DNA of 64,000 bases from Planctomycetota bacterium (lineage in GTDB: Bacteria > Planctomycetota > Phycisphaerae > UBA1845). The stretch lies in NCBI GenBank assembly GCA_016208685.1, contig JACQXM010000053.1, forward strand, positions 26,867-90,866. The letters run 5' to 3'. The translations under genes were made by a program, and so were the position numbers. Positions 30,006-39,969 of the stretch are shown one piece after another; within the stretch, counting starts at the first letter, position 1; each line of letters starts with the position of its first letter. The notes beneath the pieces were generated by a model. The model was not told the origin of the DNA. It saw nothing but the letters and a program-made list of their open reading frames with translations, and did not search any database.

Positions 30006-32498
30006 CTACGACCCGCTTTCCGTGGCCGGCTCCTCCTCACCTCCGTCATCCGCCGGCGCCTGGTCCATTACCGTAACCGGGATTCGAATGCGGTACATGG
30101 CCCAGGAATGGCGCCGCTCCGGCTCCAGCGCCCGAAAGGGCCGATCGCCTTCGCGGAGGAACAGCCGCGCCGGGCCGGGATCGGCGGCAAACCCGATGAG
30201 AACCATGCTCCCCGGTTCGCCGGGCGACGATTCCGATGCCGGCCGGCCCGCGTCGATCTGTTCCCGCAGGTCCAGTCGGCGCAGGCGGTCGCGGGCCAGC
30301 GCCCGCATGCCCATCCACGGATCGAGCATCCCGGCGAAATTCTGCGGCGCGAACTCACCGATCGTCGACATCAGCAGCAGCGCGTTGCGCTCATCGCCCT
30401 GGCCATAACGACTGGACTGCGATCGCCCCACGTTCAGCACCGACACCCCTTTCTTCCACTCCTCCTGCGCGTCGCTGAGCTGGGAGCGCATCAGAAACTC
30501 GCCCAATGACTCTCCCGGGGCCGGCTGGTAGCACAACGGAGCCAGCGGAACGCGGGCACCATCCGCCGGAAGGTCGCCGATGCGATAGGCGAAGATCAGA
30601 TCGCTCCGCGTACGGGCATTGTCCGCCAGATTGACCCGCGCGTGCAGCAGAATGCAGTCGCGCAACGCCACGCCCAGCGCGTTGATCACGAAGCTGTCTT
30701 CGGTAATCCGCCCCCGTTGCACCCGCACGCTCGCCGAGAGCTTCCCCCCCAGCGGCCCCTTCCACCGCCCTTCGAGCTGCTTGAGCGTGGCGCGGCAGCG
30801 AACCTCCTCTACCACCCCCACCGTGGGCGACACGCGATACGCCGACGGGTCAGCGTAGGTGGTGGCGGTGCTCAGCGCCTCGTTCTCACCCGGGACGGGA
30901 CGCAGGAAGCACGGCGTCACCTGCGGCTCGTTCGCCGCCAGGCGGTCCGTGGGAAGCCAAACGTCCAGACGTTTGTCTGCCGACGTTTTGAGCCCGAATA
31001 GCGCCGTGGCGTATCCCAGTCCGCTCCCCGCCTCGGCATCAACGATGGTGAGCTGGTGCAGGCGCTCGCCGAACCCTTGTAGGAAGTTCACGGCCACCAT
31101 GCTCAACGCGCTCGCCAGGCAAGCCACCAGCGCAAACGCCGACCAGCTATGGTGCCGCCAGCCTCGCGCTCCGAGGAACCCCCAGGACCCGAACGTCGCC
31201 AGCGCCACGTACCCCACCGACGCCAACGTGGCGATCAGCAGATACAAACTGCCGGACGTGGCGTATGACACCGCGCCGACGATCTGGTTGAACAGCGACA
31301 GCGGCGGCGCCTGCGCGGCATCCGCCTTCTCCGCCGGCGCCAAGTAGAACGTCGCCTGGAAGAACTCCACGGCCCCGCCGGGCGCGGAGAATAGGTCCTT
31401 CAGCGTCACGCCGGAGAACATCACCGAGCCACGGTCCACGCGCCAGCGGGTCAGCACATCGCTATTCGTGGCGCGATCCCGGGCGATCACGGCCGCTCCC
31501 GCCCGGGCGGAGCTTCGCGCCAAGGGCACCGGCGCAGGAAACGGCATCTCGTGCCATTCGACGCCCTCACCGCGCTCCGCATGGGCCCGGTACGGGGCCC
31601 CCAGCCATCCACCGCGCAACTCCGGCAGGTTGGCTACCGCCGTCACCTCGCCGATCTGTGCCGGCAGAATGGCATAGAGCGATTCGTGAAGCACCAGTGA
31701 CGACGCCGTCCGCGAGGCCGCCAGCAGCAGCGTGCCGCCCTGCCGCACCCATTCAATGAGTGCTTCCCGCTGCCGGTCCGTGGCGTCGTCGGCCAACGCC
31801 TCATCCCATACAAGGAAGTCCACGCCCTCCAGCCCGATCCAATGCTCGGGAAGCTCGGAGGGGCTGATGTGCCCCACGTGCACCGCACGGCTGAACGATT
31901 CGCGCTGCTCTACATCACGGGCGTCCAGCAGGTCCTTTACCCGCCCTACGGAGCTCGTGGAAACCGAGAGGACCAGAATGTCGTCGTCCGAAATGACGGA
32001 CGGCTGCTGCGGTGGCTCGGCCCGGTAGGTCAGCTCGCCCTGGCTTACCACCTGCACCGGCGCTCCCTGGATGTCGATCAACTCCACCGCGAACTTATTC
32101 TCCGCGCGGCGCGGGTTCGCCAGGGCATAAAGGTAGGAACGCTGGTGTCCGCCGCTGTCCCGGCGCAGGTGGACCTCGACGCGGTCGTAGCACGCGTCGC
32201 CGTCGTTGTCGAGCTGCGACACACGGAGCACACCGTCGAAGGCGGCTTCGTCGAGCAGCGCCAAATCCACCACAATCGGGGTCCACTGCCCATTGCGCAC
32301 TACGTCGCCGGAGGGAAGGGTGGGAAACCCTACGCCCGTGACGTTCACTTCGATTCGCGCCGTGGCGGCCTGCGGCAGCAGTGCCGGCAGCGCGACGGCA
32401 AGCCATGCCAGGCCGCACCGGCAGGCGCCGGCTCCAGCCCGCCGGTTCGACGGCCGTGCGCCACGAACTCGGGATGTTCTTTGTGCGCCACCCGGCAT
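30006..32498 (-). CDS. large membrane-anchored protein with GATase1-like domain
   Basis: From the ATG at 32498 the protein has 830 residues. The signal peptide is CGLAWLAVALPALLPQAATA. Residues of about 50-190 form a beta-rich domain. Next comes a Rossmann/GATase1-like segment with HWIGLEGVDFLVWDEAL and ALIEWVRQGGTLLLAAS, as in DUF4350/ThuA-like folds; no catalytic Cys is evident. Two helices near 390-450 anchor it, and the remaining half is probably periplasmic. It lies between batE and the ABC ATPase gene. Analogy with GldG-like proteins, which accompany ABC-2 systems, is suggestive but not proof. The frame stays open to 32747, but the upstream part lacks a leader and overlaps the batE stop. 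Confidence 0.72.
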   Translation of the reverse strand: MPGGAQRTSRVRGARPSNRRAGAGACRCGLAWLAVALPALLPQAATARIEVNVTGVGFPTLPSGDVVRNGQWTPIVVDLALLDEAAFDGVLRVSQLDNDGDACYDRVEVHLRRDSGGHQRSYLYALANPRRAENKFAVELIDIQGAPVQVVSQGELTYRAEPPQQPSVISDDDILVLSVSTSSVGRVKDLLDARDVEQRESFSRAVHVGHISPSELPEHWIGLEGVDFLVWDEALADDATDRQREALIEWVRQGGTLLLAASRTASSLVLHESLYAILPAQIGEVTAVANLPELRGGWLGAPYRAHAERGEGVEWHEMPFPAPVPLARSSARAGAAVIARDRATNSDVLTRWRVDRGSVMFSGVTLKDLFSAPGGAVEFFQATFYLAPAEKADAAQAPPLSLFNQIVGAVSYATSGSLYLLIATLASVGYVALATFGSWGFLGARGWRHHSWSAFALVACLASALSMVAVNFLQGFGERLHQLTIVDAEAGSGLGYATALFGLKTSADKRLDVWLPTDRLAANEPQVTPCFLRPVPGENEALSTATTYADPSAYRVSPTVGVVEEVRCRATLKQLEGRWKGPLGGKLSASVRVQRGRITEDSFVINALGVALRDCILLHARVNLADNARTRSDLIFAYRIGDLPADGARVPLAPLCYQPAPGESLGEFLMRSQLSDAQEEWKKGVSVLNVGRSQSSRYGQGDERNALLLMSTIGEFAPQNFAGMLDPWMGMRALARDRLRRLDLREQIDAGRPASESSPGEPGSMVLIGFAADPGPARLFLREGDRPFRALEPERRHSWAMYRIRIPVTVMDQAPADDGGEEEPATESGS

Positions 32499-32746
32499 GA
32501 TATACCCCGCAGAACACGTGCCCGACTCGTTAAGTCGGCGCTCGATTGTAGTCCCTGCGCGCGGACGCGACAACCGAGATGCCGTCTTGCGGGCGAATGG
32601 CAAGCCGGAACCGGCGCGAGGTTTCTCCCACCCTACACTGGGCTCCAGTCCGTAGCGTGCCCCCGCCGACACTTGCACCGCGAGGCGGAGTGGTCGCAAC
32701 GTGGCACGGCAGGAACCAGGGCAGGTTGCCGCCTGCCGGGTGGGCA

Positions 32747-33637
32747 CTACCCCTGGAGCCGTAGAACCCCGCCGGGTTCGGCGGTCCCGGGTGATAAGGC
32801 GGCCGGGGGTACGAGGGCGGCCGCGCCCCCCTCAACCCAGCCCAGCTTGCCATCAGGAAGTTCGATGTTCCACCACGCGCCGCGCGCCGCGCGCAACGTG
32901 AATTCCACGCCGGGTTGGAGCGGCTGCTCGAACTGTCGCTGGTAGCTCGTGCCCGGCCCTTTGTAGACGGTGACATCCATTGCCAGAATTACCCCCCGCG
33001 GCATGCGCCTATCCAACCAGCGCTCCGTGGCGAGCGAACCACCCGCGGCGGTCGCGGTAAGCCCGGCGACGACCGCCACCACGGCGACGGCGCGGCGCGG
33101 CACCCACAACCGCATGGCAAGACATCCCCACAGCGTCAGGTAAGCGGCCAACGCCGCCCACGCCCGACCCCGCGCCGAAGTGTCGAAGTGCCAGAAGAAC
33201 AGGCTCCGCAGCACTCTGCTGCCGCGGCTGGACTGGATCGTAGTCAGGCAGCGGGACTTGGCCACCGAAAGATTGTCGAGCAGCAGGGGATCGCCGGGAA
33301 TCAGCCGTTCCGCCCGGCGGTAATGCAGCACGCTGCGCCCGATGTCGCCTGCCTGGAGGTAGCAGTTGCCGATGTTGTACTCCAGTGCCCCGCTGTTCGC
33401 CCCCGCCGACAGCAAGCCCTCCATCCGCTGCGCGGCGCTGACAAACAGTGCCTTGGCGCGGTCCGGCCGCCCCGCAAGCAGACGCTGTGCCTCATCGAAT
33501 TCCGCCAGCGCCGTCTGAAGTTCCGTCTGCTGCGCGGACACATCCGCGACGGAACCGGCTCTCGCCGGCGGCAACATGCCGCCCCCGACCAGCAGCAGCA
33601 CCACGACCGCACGATGAACCGCGCGCCCGACACTCAT
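32747..33637 (-). CDS. batE: BatE-like TPR protein with SH3-type C-terminus
   Basis: The ATG at 33637 overlaps the batD stop by 4 bp (ATGA). The 296-residue protein has a signal peptide ending near PPARAG. TPR helices follow (EYNIGNCYLQAGDIGRSVLH, then YRRAERLIPGDPLLLDNL). Two membrane helices near 160-205 lead to a C-terminal SH3b-like domain (VTVYKGPGTSYQRQ and WWNIELPDGKLGWV). This is the BatE layout of Bacteroides aerotolerance operons. The TPR presumably scaffolds the Bat complex on the periplasmic side. A spacer of 248 bp without a gene separates it from the next gene. Confidence 0.88.
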   Translation of the reverse strand: MSVGRAVHRAVVVLLLVGGGMLPPARAGSVADVSAQQTELQTALAEFDEAQRLLAGRPDRAKALFVSAAQRMEGLLSAGANSGALEYNIGNCYLQAGDIGRSVLHYRRAERLIPGDPLLLDNLSVAKSRCLTTIQSSRGSRVLRSLFFWHFDTSARGRAWAALAAYLTLWGCLAMRLWVPRRAVAVVAVVAGLTATAAGGSLATERWLDRRMPRGVILAMDVTVYKGPGTSYQRQFEQPLQPGVEFTLRAARGAWWNIELPDGKLGWVEGGAAALVPPAALSPGTAEPGGVLRLQG

Positions 33638-35418
33638 CGCGTGCACCGCTCCAGATGCGTGAGCCAGCGCTGCACGCGCGCCGCCGCGTCCGCGGGCACT
33701 GCACCGGAAGCACCCGCCGCGTACACCGCTGCGTCACATTCATCGAGAAACGAACCGATCTCGCGCACCACGTCGTCGCCAACCCCGAGCGTGCCCAGGA
33801 CGCCGCGGACCTCCTGCGCCGTCAGGGCACCGGGCGGCAGGTTGCAGCGATCGCAGACATAGCCGGTCAGCGCTTGCGAAAGGGACTGCAAGCGCACAGC
33901 GGGCTGACCGTTTCGCTCCGCCAGCCGAATGCGAGCCTGGGCCGTTCGCAGCGCCTGTTGCCGGCGGGCCAGCCCCGGATCGCGCCGCAGCCGCTCCCGT
34001 CGCCGCACCAGCACAAACAGCCCCAGATAGGCCAGCGGCGGCGCTGCCAGCGATACCGCCCAGGCCGGACCCATTGAAAGCGACTGGTCCGCCAGCACCA
34101 GCTCGGGGTCCACGTAGTTCGGAGAAACGCCCCCCGTCAGCGGGCGCAGCTCGGTAGCGCCCTCCTGCGCTTCTAACGGCCGCAGCGAACCGACCAGGGT
34201 ACCGCTGCTGTCCGGCGCGCTCACGGTGATCGTGATCGGTTCCGACGTCAGCGTCACGTAACGTTCGGCCTGCGAATCGAAGAACGACCACGAGAGCGGG
34301 GGAACGGTCTGAGTGCCGGCTTGTTTGGGGAAGATCGCGCGGCGGAACACCTTCGCGCCCCCCTCCATGTCGCCCACCAACTCGTCAGCGGTGAAGTCGA
34401 AGCGGCTGACTAGCTCCGGCTGGCGCGACAGGGCCGGCCCGGCCACGCCTTCGAGCGGCGCGCCGCGGATGGCGATCGCCAGCGTGATCGGCTCTCCCAA
34501 CGCCAGGTGGACCGGCTTGGCCTCGACCGTCAACGTGTATCGGCCGATGGCCCCGGCATAGTCGGCCGGCCGGCCCTCATTGGGCGGCGCCTTGACCGTC
34601 ACGGTCACCGCTTCCGCGCGGGCGGACTCCTTGCGCGCGGCGGCCACCTCGAGGGAGTTGAAAAACCCCCGGCTCAGCCGCGTGGGGTAATTCGCGCGCA
34701 GAAACACCGGACCGACCCGCGCCTCACCCACCTGATCGGCGCGGATCTCCTGCGTCACCTTGTAAACTTCATAAACGTGCGACTGTCCCGCGGCGTCGCT
34801 CAACCGCGTCTCCGTTTTAGTTACCGAGCCACCGGCAAACACCGAAAGCTGCGAATCCCGCTGCACCAGCACGTCGTTGAGCAGGTCGAGCGGGTAGGTT
34901 CGCCCGTCAATGACCACCTTGCGGATGCCGAAAGTCAGCGTAGCGGTGTACGCCTGGGAGACATACACGGACGTGGGCGACACCTCGATCTCCGCAAACA
35001 GGTACTGATCGCTGCGGGACCCGGCGGGATCGGCGGCCTTCACCACGACCTTCACCACGTTCGACTCGAGCGTCTGGCCGTCCGCGACCACCTTCAACGG
35101 ACCGAGAGCGTACGTTCCCTCCTTCAACGCCGTCAGGCGCAGGAGGTAGGTGTAGGTCGTCGTTTGCGACCGCCGGCCCTTGTCGATCGTCGTTTGCGCG
35201 AACGTCGACGGGGCACTGTTGACCAGCGACAGCTCCAATCCCTCCGGAACAACCGCTTGCGGTGCGCTGGGCATGCCGGTGTTGGTACAGACCAGTTGCA
35301 CGTCCGCGATCTCGCCGCGCTGTAGTACGCCGGCGTCCATCTTGAGCTCTACCTGGGCCTGTTGCGCTGCCGCGGCTGCAGTCAGGCAGATCGGAATGAG
35401 CCAGATCCCGCGGGCCAT
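33634..35418 (-). CDS. batD: BatD-like protein
   Basis: The 594-residue protein has a signal peptide (GIWLIPICLTAAAAAQQ). Beta-sandwich domains follow, typical of BatD/oxygen tolerance proteins: an LLRLTALKEGTYALGPL element, SPTSVYVSQAYTATLTF and RAIFPKQAGTQTVPPL. A membrane helix near residues 450-470 is followed by a basic cytoplasmic tail with a helical domain. The ATG at 35418 directly follows the batC stop (TAGATG), and the stop overlaps batE. In the Bat complex BatD is the periplasmic partner of the VWA proteins. The biochemical role of the complex is not settled. Confidence 0.9.
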   Translation of the reverse strand: MARGIWLIPICLTAAAAAQQAQVELKMDAGVLQRGEIADVQLVCTNTGMPSAPQAVVPEGLELSLVNSAPSTFAQTTIDKGRRSQTTTYTYLLRLTALKEGTYALGPLKVVADGQTLESNVVKVVVKAADPAGSRSDQYLFAEIEVSPTSVYVSQAYTATLTFGIRKVVIDGRTYPLDLLNDVLVQRDSQLSVFAGGSVTKTETRLSDAAGQSHVYEVYKVTQEIRADQVGEARVGPVFLRANYPTRLSRGFFNSLEVAAARKESARAEAVTVTVKAPPNEGRPADYAGAIGRYTLTVEAKPVHLALGEPITLAIAIRGAPLEGVAGPALSRQPELVSRFDFTADELVGDMEGGAKVFRRAIFPKQAGTQTVPPLSWSFFDSQAERYVTLTSEPITITVSAPDSSGTLVGSLRPLEAQEGATELRPLTGGVSPNYVDPELVLADQSLSMGPAWAVSLAAPPLAYLGLFVLVRRRERLRRDPGLARRQQALRTAQARIRLAERNGQPAVRLQSLSQALTGYVCDRCNLPPGALTAQEVRGVLGTLGVGDDVVREIGSFLDECDAAVYAAGASGAVPADAAARVQRWLTHLERCTR

Positions 35419-36402
35419 CTACCAATCCTTATCCACGGGAGTAACCACCGGCCGCTGCGAAGTCTCGCGGCGTTCCTTCTGGCGGTTGCGCAGCGCCTGC
35501 ATCATCTCGCGAAGCCGACGCTCCGCCTGCTGCCGTGACGTGTCCGCTTTCTCCTCCGCGGCGGTCTGGCGCTCCTCGTCGGAGGGCTGCTTGTCCTCGT
35601 CGGCGCCTTCCGCTTGATCTGCCTTTGATTCACCGGACTGCGCTTGTGCCTGCTGCTCCTGCTTGTCGTCCGCGGGCCGTTGGTTTTGGCTCTTCTGCGA
35701 AGCCTGCTGCTCGTCGGCCTGCTGCTCCGGCGACGACTGCGGCTCGGCATCGCTCTGCTCGCCGTCCTGCTCTTCCTTTTTCTTGCGCGAGGCCTGCGAT
35801 TCGGACGGCGACTGCTGGTCGTCCTGCTGCTCGCCCTCCTCGCCCTGTTCCTGGCCCTGCTGAGGTTGCTGTTGCTGCTGCATCTGTTGCTTAACCTGGC
35901 GGCGCAACGTGGCCGCCTTCCGCTGGGCATCGCGCGCGGCCGGGTGCCCCGGGTCAACGGCCAGGGCGGACTGGTACCATTGCAACGCGCTCTCGAGATC
36001 CTCCAGCGCCACCTTGGGTTCGTTCAGGTGGTCCAGAGCCTCGGCGTGATAGGCGGACCCGGTGCCATACAGCGAATCCGCCGCCAACTTGGAATCGGTC
36101 GCCGTGGCGGAGCGCTCGAAGGCCTCGCGCGCGCCGGCGTAGTCCTTGAGTCGGAGTTTCGCCACGCCCTCAGAGAAGGGGATTTCGGGAGCCTCCGGGA
36201 CCAGCGAGCGGGCGTATTCGTAGTCTTCCAGGGCGGCCTGGGGGGCTCCCGCGCGCAGCTTGAGGTTGCCGTCGTGGACGGCGGCGTGCGCCGAGCGCGT
36301 GTCCTTGGCAACTGGGGCCGACTCTCCGCCGGCCACCGCACCGGCGGCAGCGAAGTGGACGACGACCCAGCCAACTCGCTTCGTCCTTCCCGCAGCGCTC
36401 AT
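35419..36402 (-). CDS. batC: BatC-like TPR protein with Gln/Glu-rich tail
   Basis: The ATG at 36402 overlaps batB by 4 bp (ATGA), so the longer open frame to 36567 is not the start. The 327-residue protein has a leader helix, then TPR-type repeats (GNLKLRAGAPQAALEDYEYA; FSEGVAKLRLKDYAGAREAF; ALQWYQSALAVDPGHPAARD). From about residue 170 a highly polar, Gln/Glu/Ser/Lys-rich region of about 120 residues follows, and then a short helix with ERRLREMMQALRNRQKE. The low-complexity tail is probably disordered. It would bridge BatA/BatB and BatD/BatE. Confidence 0.85.
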   Translation of the reverse strand: MSAAGRTKRVGWVVVHFAAAGAVAGGESAPVAKDTRSAHAAVHDGNLKLRAGAPQAALEDYEYARSLVPEAPEIPFSEGVAKLRLKDYAGAREAFERSATATDSKLAADSLYGTGSAYHAEALDHLNEPKVALEDLESALQWYQSALAVDPGHPAARDAQRKAATLRRQVKQQMQQQQQPQQGQEQGEEGEQQDDQQSPSESQASRKKKEEQDGEQSDAEPQSSPEQQADEQQASQKSQNQRPADDKQEQQAQAQSGESKADQAEGADEDKQPSDEERQTAAEEKADTSRQQAERRLREMMQALRNRQKERRETSQRPVVTPVDKDW

Positions 36403-37565
36403 GCCGGCGCCTCCGCCTGCCACGTCCGTTGCAGCACCGGCACTTCGCCCAGGCGGCAATCGCGCAGCACCGACTCCAGAACCAACAGCCCCAGGGCCGC
36501 GGCGAGGAACCACTGGTAGCGCGGCCGATGCCGGCGACGTTCCTCCGTGGTCAACTCGGCTTTCCACATGCCGCCGACGGAGCTTACCAGCGATGGCAGG
36601 TCTTGAAGCGGCGCGTAATTCCCGCCTCCCGCCTCCGCGATCTTCTCCAGCGCCTCGACGTTGACTCGGGAGAACACGATCTGGCCGTCAAAGAGGAACG
36701 CCCTGCGCTCGCCGGCCGGACCCGCCGGAACCTCGGCGCCGACGGTCCGCGCCGCGTCCCCAACGCCAACCGTAAACACCCGAACGTTGTGCTCCTTGAA
36801 CGCCTCGGCCGCCGCTGCCTCCGCATCGCCCTCGTGGTCCTCGCCGTCCGTGACCAGCAACAAGATCCGCGTGGCGTGTTCCGGCGACTGCGCGAAAAGG
36901 TCCGTCGCCGCCCGGATGGCCCGCGCGATCGCCGTACCCCCGCGCGGCACGCTGCCGAATTGCAGAGCCTCCAACTTGTTGCGAAACGCCAGGTGGTCCG
37001 TGGTCAACGGAACGCGCAGGGACGTTGTCCCGGCAAACGCCAGCAGGCCCAGACGGTGCGCCTGCCGGAAGATGGGGCGCTCGGTAAGCTGCTGCCGCAA
37101 GTCGCGCTTGGCGCGCTCCAAACGGTTGGGCTGCATGTCCTCCGCCAGCATGGATCGAGAAAGGTCCAAGGCCACTACCACATCCACGCCTCGGACCTTC
37201 TGCTTGTCCATGTAGATCCCCCACCGGGGCCCCAGCAGTGCCGCGAAGGCGAAAAGCAACGCCATCACCGACAACCCGGATCGGATGGCCTGTCGTCCGG
37301 GGTTGACGCGGAGCGCCAGCAGCGGCGCCAGCTCCTCGGAAGCGAAGCGCTGCAGCGCCCGGCGGCGACGGACTAACCCATACAGCAGAGCACCACCCGC
37401 CAGCGGTACCACGGCGCCCGCCCACCAGAGGTCAGGGTTGTCGAACGGCAGGTCGCCCACCTCGGTGGCGGCAACCAGCGTGATGCCCGCGCCCATCAGC
37501 GCCAGCGGGATCACCAGCACCCACGCCACCCAGGGACCCAGGGGATGTACGCTCGCCCGGTTCAC
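36399..37565 (-). CDS. batB: BatB-like VWA domain protein
   Basis: The GTG start at 37565 overlaps the batA stop (GTGA). The 388-residue protein has two N-terminal helices. A von Willebrand A domain follows with the MIDAS motif VALDLSRSM (Asp134, Ser136, Ser138), the threonine in PRGGTAIARAI and the Asp of LLVTDGEDHEGD. A C-terminal helix (WFLAAALGLLVLESVL) places the VWA domain in the periplasm. BatA and BatB presumably form hetero-oligomers and respond to metal-dependent ligand binding. Confidence 0.92.
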   Translation of the reverse strand: MNRASVHPLGPWVAWVLVIPLALMGAGITLVAATEVGDLPFDNPDLWWAGAVVPLAGGALLYGLVRRRRALQRFASEELAPLLALRVNPGRQAIRSGLSVMALLFAFAALLGPRWGIYMDKQKVRGVDVVVALDLSRSMLAEDMQPNRLERAKRDLRQQLTERPIFRQAHRLGLLAFAGTTSLRVPLTTDHLAFRNKLEALQFGSVPRGGTAIARAIRAATDLFAQSPEHATRILLLVTDGEDHEGDAEAAAAEAFKEHNVRVFTVGVGDAARTVGAEVPAGPAGERRAFLFDGQIVFSRVNVEALEKIAEAGGGNYAPLQDLPSLVSSVGGMWKAELTTEERRRHRPRYQWFLAAALGLLVLESVLRDCRLGEVPVLQRTWQAEAPA

Positions 37566-38677
37566 GGCAGTTTCCGAAACCTGGTATTAACCAGCAGTTG
37601 TTCCATCATCAGCAGGCCGATGCCCGCCAGCATGGCAATCTTCGCCGCCCACACGTTATCGCGAAACGCCCGCTCACCGGTGCGCACCCGTTCCAGCCGG
37701 TCGATCTCCTCGTAAATGGTCCGCAACGTCCCGACATCGGTGGCACGAAAGTACTTCGCTCCCGTCGCGGCGGCGATGGCGCGCAGCGTCGGCTCATCAA
37801 CCTCGGCGCGGGAGCGGGCGAAGAAATCCAACGGCGACCGTTGCGCTGGGGTATCCCCCACGGCGCCGATGCTGTAGATTCGGATCCCCAGCGTCGCGGC
37901 CACCTTGGCGGCGTCGACGGGGTTGGGCGCGGTCCGCTTCGCCTGCGGCGGCGGGTTGTCCGCGCCGTCGGTGAGCAGGATCATGACGCGGCTCTTGGCC
38001 GGCTCCGCGCCCGGCACGCCCGCCACCGCCTGTTCGCCGGCGCGGCGAAGATCATCCGTGGCCAGGACGATCCCGTCGCCCAGCGAGGTGAACCCCGCCT
38101 CCTCCGTCTGCCGGACCTGCCGGCCTTCCACCCAACCCGGAATCTCCGTTTGCCGAAGCAGGTCCGTCAGGCTGCCGTGGTCGAGCGTCAGCGGACAGGG
38201 CGTGTCGGCGTACATGGCGAAGGTGGTCATGCCAATCAGATCGTTCTCGCGCCCGCCGACCGCTCCGCGGCCGAGCACAAAGTCCTCAAACACCCGCTTA
38301 ACGGCATCGAGTCGCCGCGCCGGACGCCCCTCCAGGAGAAAATCCTGCTCCGCCATGCTCCCCGAGATGTCGAGCACCATCTGAATGGCGATCCCCTCGC
38401 TGGTATCGCGATACTCACCGCCTGCCTGCGGGCGGGCCAGGGCGAAAATGAGCGCCAGCATCGCCAGCGTGCGCAGGCCGGGGACCAATAGCCGCAACCG
38501 CGCCGCCCAGGTGGGATTAAGCTGCCTCAGCCCCGCCACACTGCTGAACCGCAGGGTCGGTAGAGGTCGGGCACGGCGGGTTCGGATCCACACCAGGGGA
38601 ATCGCCGCCAGGAACGCCAGGCACAACCACCCGAACACCGGACCCGGGGCGAACAAGGCGCGGAGGGACTCGATCAT
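37562..38677 (-). CDS. batA: BatA-like VWA domain protein
   Basis: The 371-residue protein has two N-terminal helices with the family motif RTRRARPLPTLRFSSV between them. The VWA domain has MIDAS DISGSM (Asp103-Met108), TSLGDGI, and ILLTDGADN. A helix near the C-terminus completes the membrane anchor. The ATG at 38677 overlaps the upstream lipoprotein-like gene by 4 bp. The operon order MoxR, DUF58, BatA, BatB, BatC, BatD, BatE matches the aerotolerance operon of Bacteroidetes and spirochaetes, here with extra genes at both ends. Confidence 0.93.
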   Translation of the reverse strand: MIESLRALFAPGPVFGWLCLAFLAAIPLVWIRTRRARPLPTLRFSSVAGLRQLNPTWAARLRLLVPGLRTLAMLALIFALARPQAGGEYRDTSEGIAIQMVLDISGSMAEQDFLLEGRPARRLDAVKRVFEDFVLGRGAVGGRENDLIGMTTFAMYADTPCPLTLDHGSLTDLLRQTEIPGWVEGRQVRQTEEAGFTSLGDGIVLATDDLRRAGEQAVAGVPGAEPAKSRVMILLTDGADNPPPQAKRTAPNPVDAAKVAATLGIRIYSIGAVGDTPAQRSPLDFFARSRAEVDEPTLRAIAAATGAKYFRATDVGTLRTIYEEIDRLERVRTGERAFRDNVWAAKIAMLAGIGLLMMEQLLVNTRFRKLP

Positions 38678-39969
38678 GCCCCCACCCCCGCCGGCTCCGC
38701 GGCATGGTCTGCCTCCACCGGCTCACGCTCCCGCGTGCGCTCCACGAACTGGCCGGCCACCTGCACCAGCCGCTCGGCTTCCGCGACCTCCGGCCGGTAC
38801 CGCGCGTATTTGACCGGGTCGCAAACCGAGAGAAACCGCCCCAACTCCTCGGCGTTCGCCGCGCCCAGACGACGATCGCGCGAGGCGACCATCAGGAACT
38901 CCTCCGTGGTCATCTCCGGCGCCGAAACTGCAAAACGCCGCTCGACGTAACCGCGCACCACGTCGCTGATTCGATAATAGAACTCCCGGAACTGCCCCCG
39001 CGACAACAGGTCCTCGCCAATCAACCGCGCGAGTTCGCGCCGCGCCCATTCGTGGGCGGGAAGGAGCGGAGCGGGCTGCGGCACATGTCGCGGGAACAGG
39101 CGGGCGAGCAGCCAGGGGAGAAACCGGCGTAGCGGTGGGTAGACGGCGCCGACCACCAGCACCATCACATACGCCGCCAATCCCGCCCCCAGTGCCAATA
39201 AGGGGCCCAGCCACCACCACCGACTCCAGCGCCGCGCCAGCTCAACCGGCTCCAGCGGCGGAAGGCTCTTGAGCTCGGCTTCCGTCAGCTCCTGTCCGGG
39301 GACCGCGCGCACCACAAGGGAAAGCGGCTCGGACTTCACTTCCTTCCTCGACGGGGACATCGGCCCCGGTGACACGTCACCGGCACCGCCCCCTGCGGCC
39401 TCCGCCGCATCCCGCGCGTCGGTGTACGTCGCCGTCACCGCGGGCAGCTCGTACGTATCCGGCAGTACGAATTCGATCCGGTAGTCGTATGTCAGCCGAA
39501 CCTTGTCCCGTTCGGTGACGCGCGTGGGCGCGGCGTCCGCGGGGGGCATACGGGCGTCGTAGCGCGCTACACCCTCGCGCAACGCGCGGCCGTAATCGCC
39601 CACGTCCACCAGTACACCCTTCGGGGATACGACCTCAACGCGCACATGCACCGGGCGCAGCACCTGTGGCTCACCGGGTGTCGCCGTGATGGTAACCGTC
39701 ACCGGTCCGTCGCTCGCGGATTGCGACCGTGGAGGTCCGCCCGCGCCGGCCTCCTCGGGCTTCGGCCTGCCGCCACAGCCGCCAAGCGCAGCGCACAGTA
39801 CCAGCGCCGCCGGAAAGCGCCGCCGAGTTCCAATCCGCGAACCGCTCAGCCCACTCGCACCGGAGTTCATGATGACGCCGTGTCTCGCCCGGCCATGCAC
39901 GCGCATTGTACGCCCCGGCGCTGCCGGCTGTTCGCTCGCCGGTTGTGCCCCGCAGGAGGCCGCGCTCAC
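38674..39969 (-). CDS. lipoprotein-like membrane protein of the MoxR-Bat operon (DUF4381-like)
   Basis: The GTG at 39969 overlaps the DUF58 stop (GTGA), the coupling seen throughout this operon. An ATG at 39870 would instead put a lipobox-like CAALGGC about 30 residues from the N-terminus, which suits a lipoprotein better. A beta-rich domain (about 85-230) is followed by one helix near 245-275. A cytoplasmic helical segment then carries HEWARRELARLIGEDLLSRG and YYRISDVVRGYVERRFAVSA, the pattern of DUF4381-type proteins between DUF58 and VWA genes. Its role is unknown. It probably joins the MoxR/VWA complex to the envelope. Confidence 0.75.
   Translation of the reverse strand: MSAASCGAQPASEQPAAPGRTMRVHGRARHGVIMNSGASGLSGSRIGTRRRFPAALVLCAALGGCGGRPKPEEAGAGGPPRSQSASDGPVTVTITATPGEPQVLRPVHVRVEVVSPKGVLVDVGDYGRALREGVARYDARMPPADAAPTRVTERDKVRLTYDYRIEFVLPDTYELPAVTATYTDARDAAEAAGGGAGDVSPGPMSPSRKEVKSEPLSLVVRAVPGQELTEAELKSLPPLEPVELARRWSRWWWLGPLLALGAGLAAYVMVLVVGAVYPPLRRFLPWLLARLFPRHVPQPAPLLPAHEWARRELARLIGEDLLSRGQFREFYYRISDVVRGYVERRFAVSAPEMTTEEFLMVASRDRRLGAANAEELGRFLSVCDPVKYARYRPEVAEAERLVQVAGQFVERTREREPVEADHAAEPAGVGA

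Noticed and set aside
30006..32747. Longer 913-residue form of the GATase-like protein
   Set aside because: The extra N-terminus lacks a signal and reaches the batE stop; the ATG at 32498 gives a normal signal peptide.
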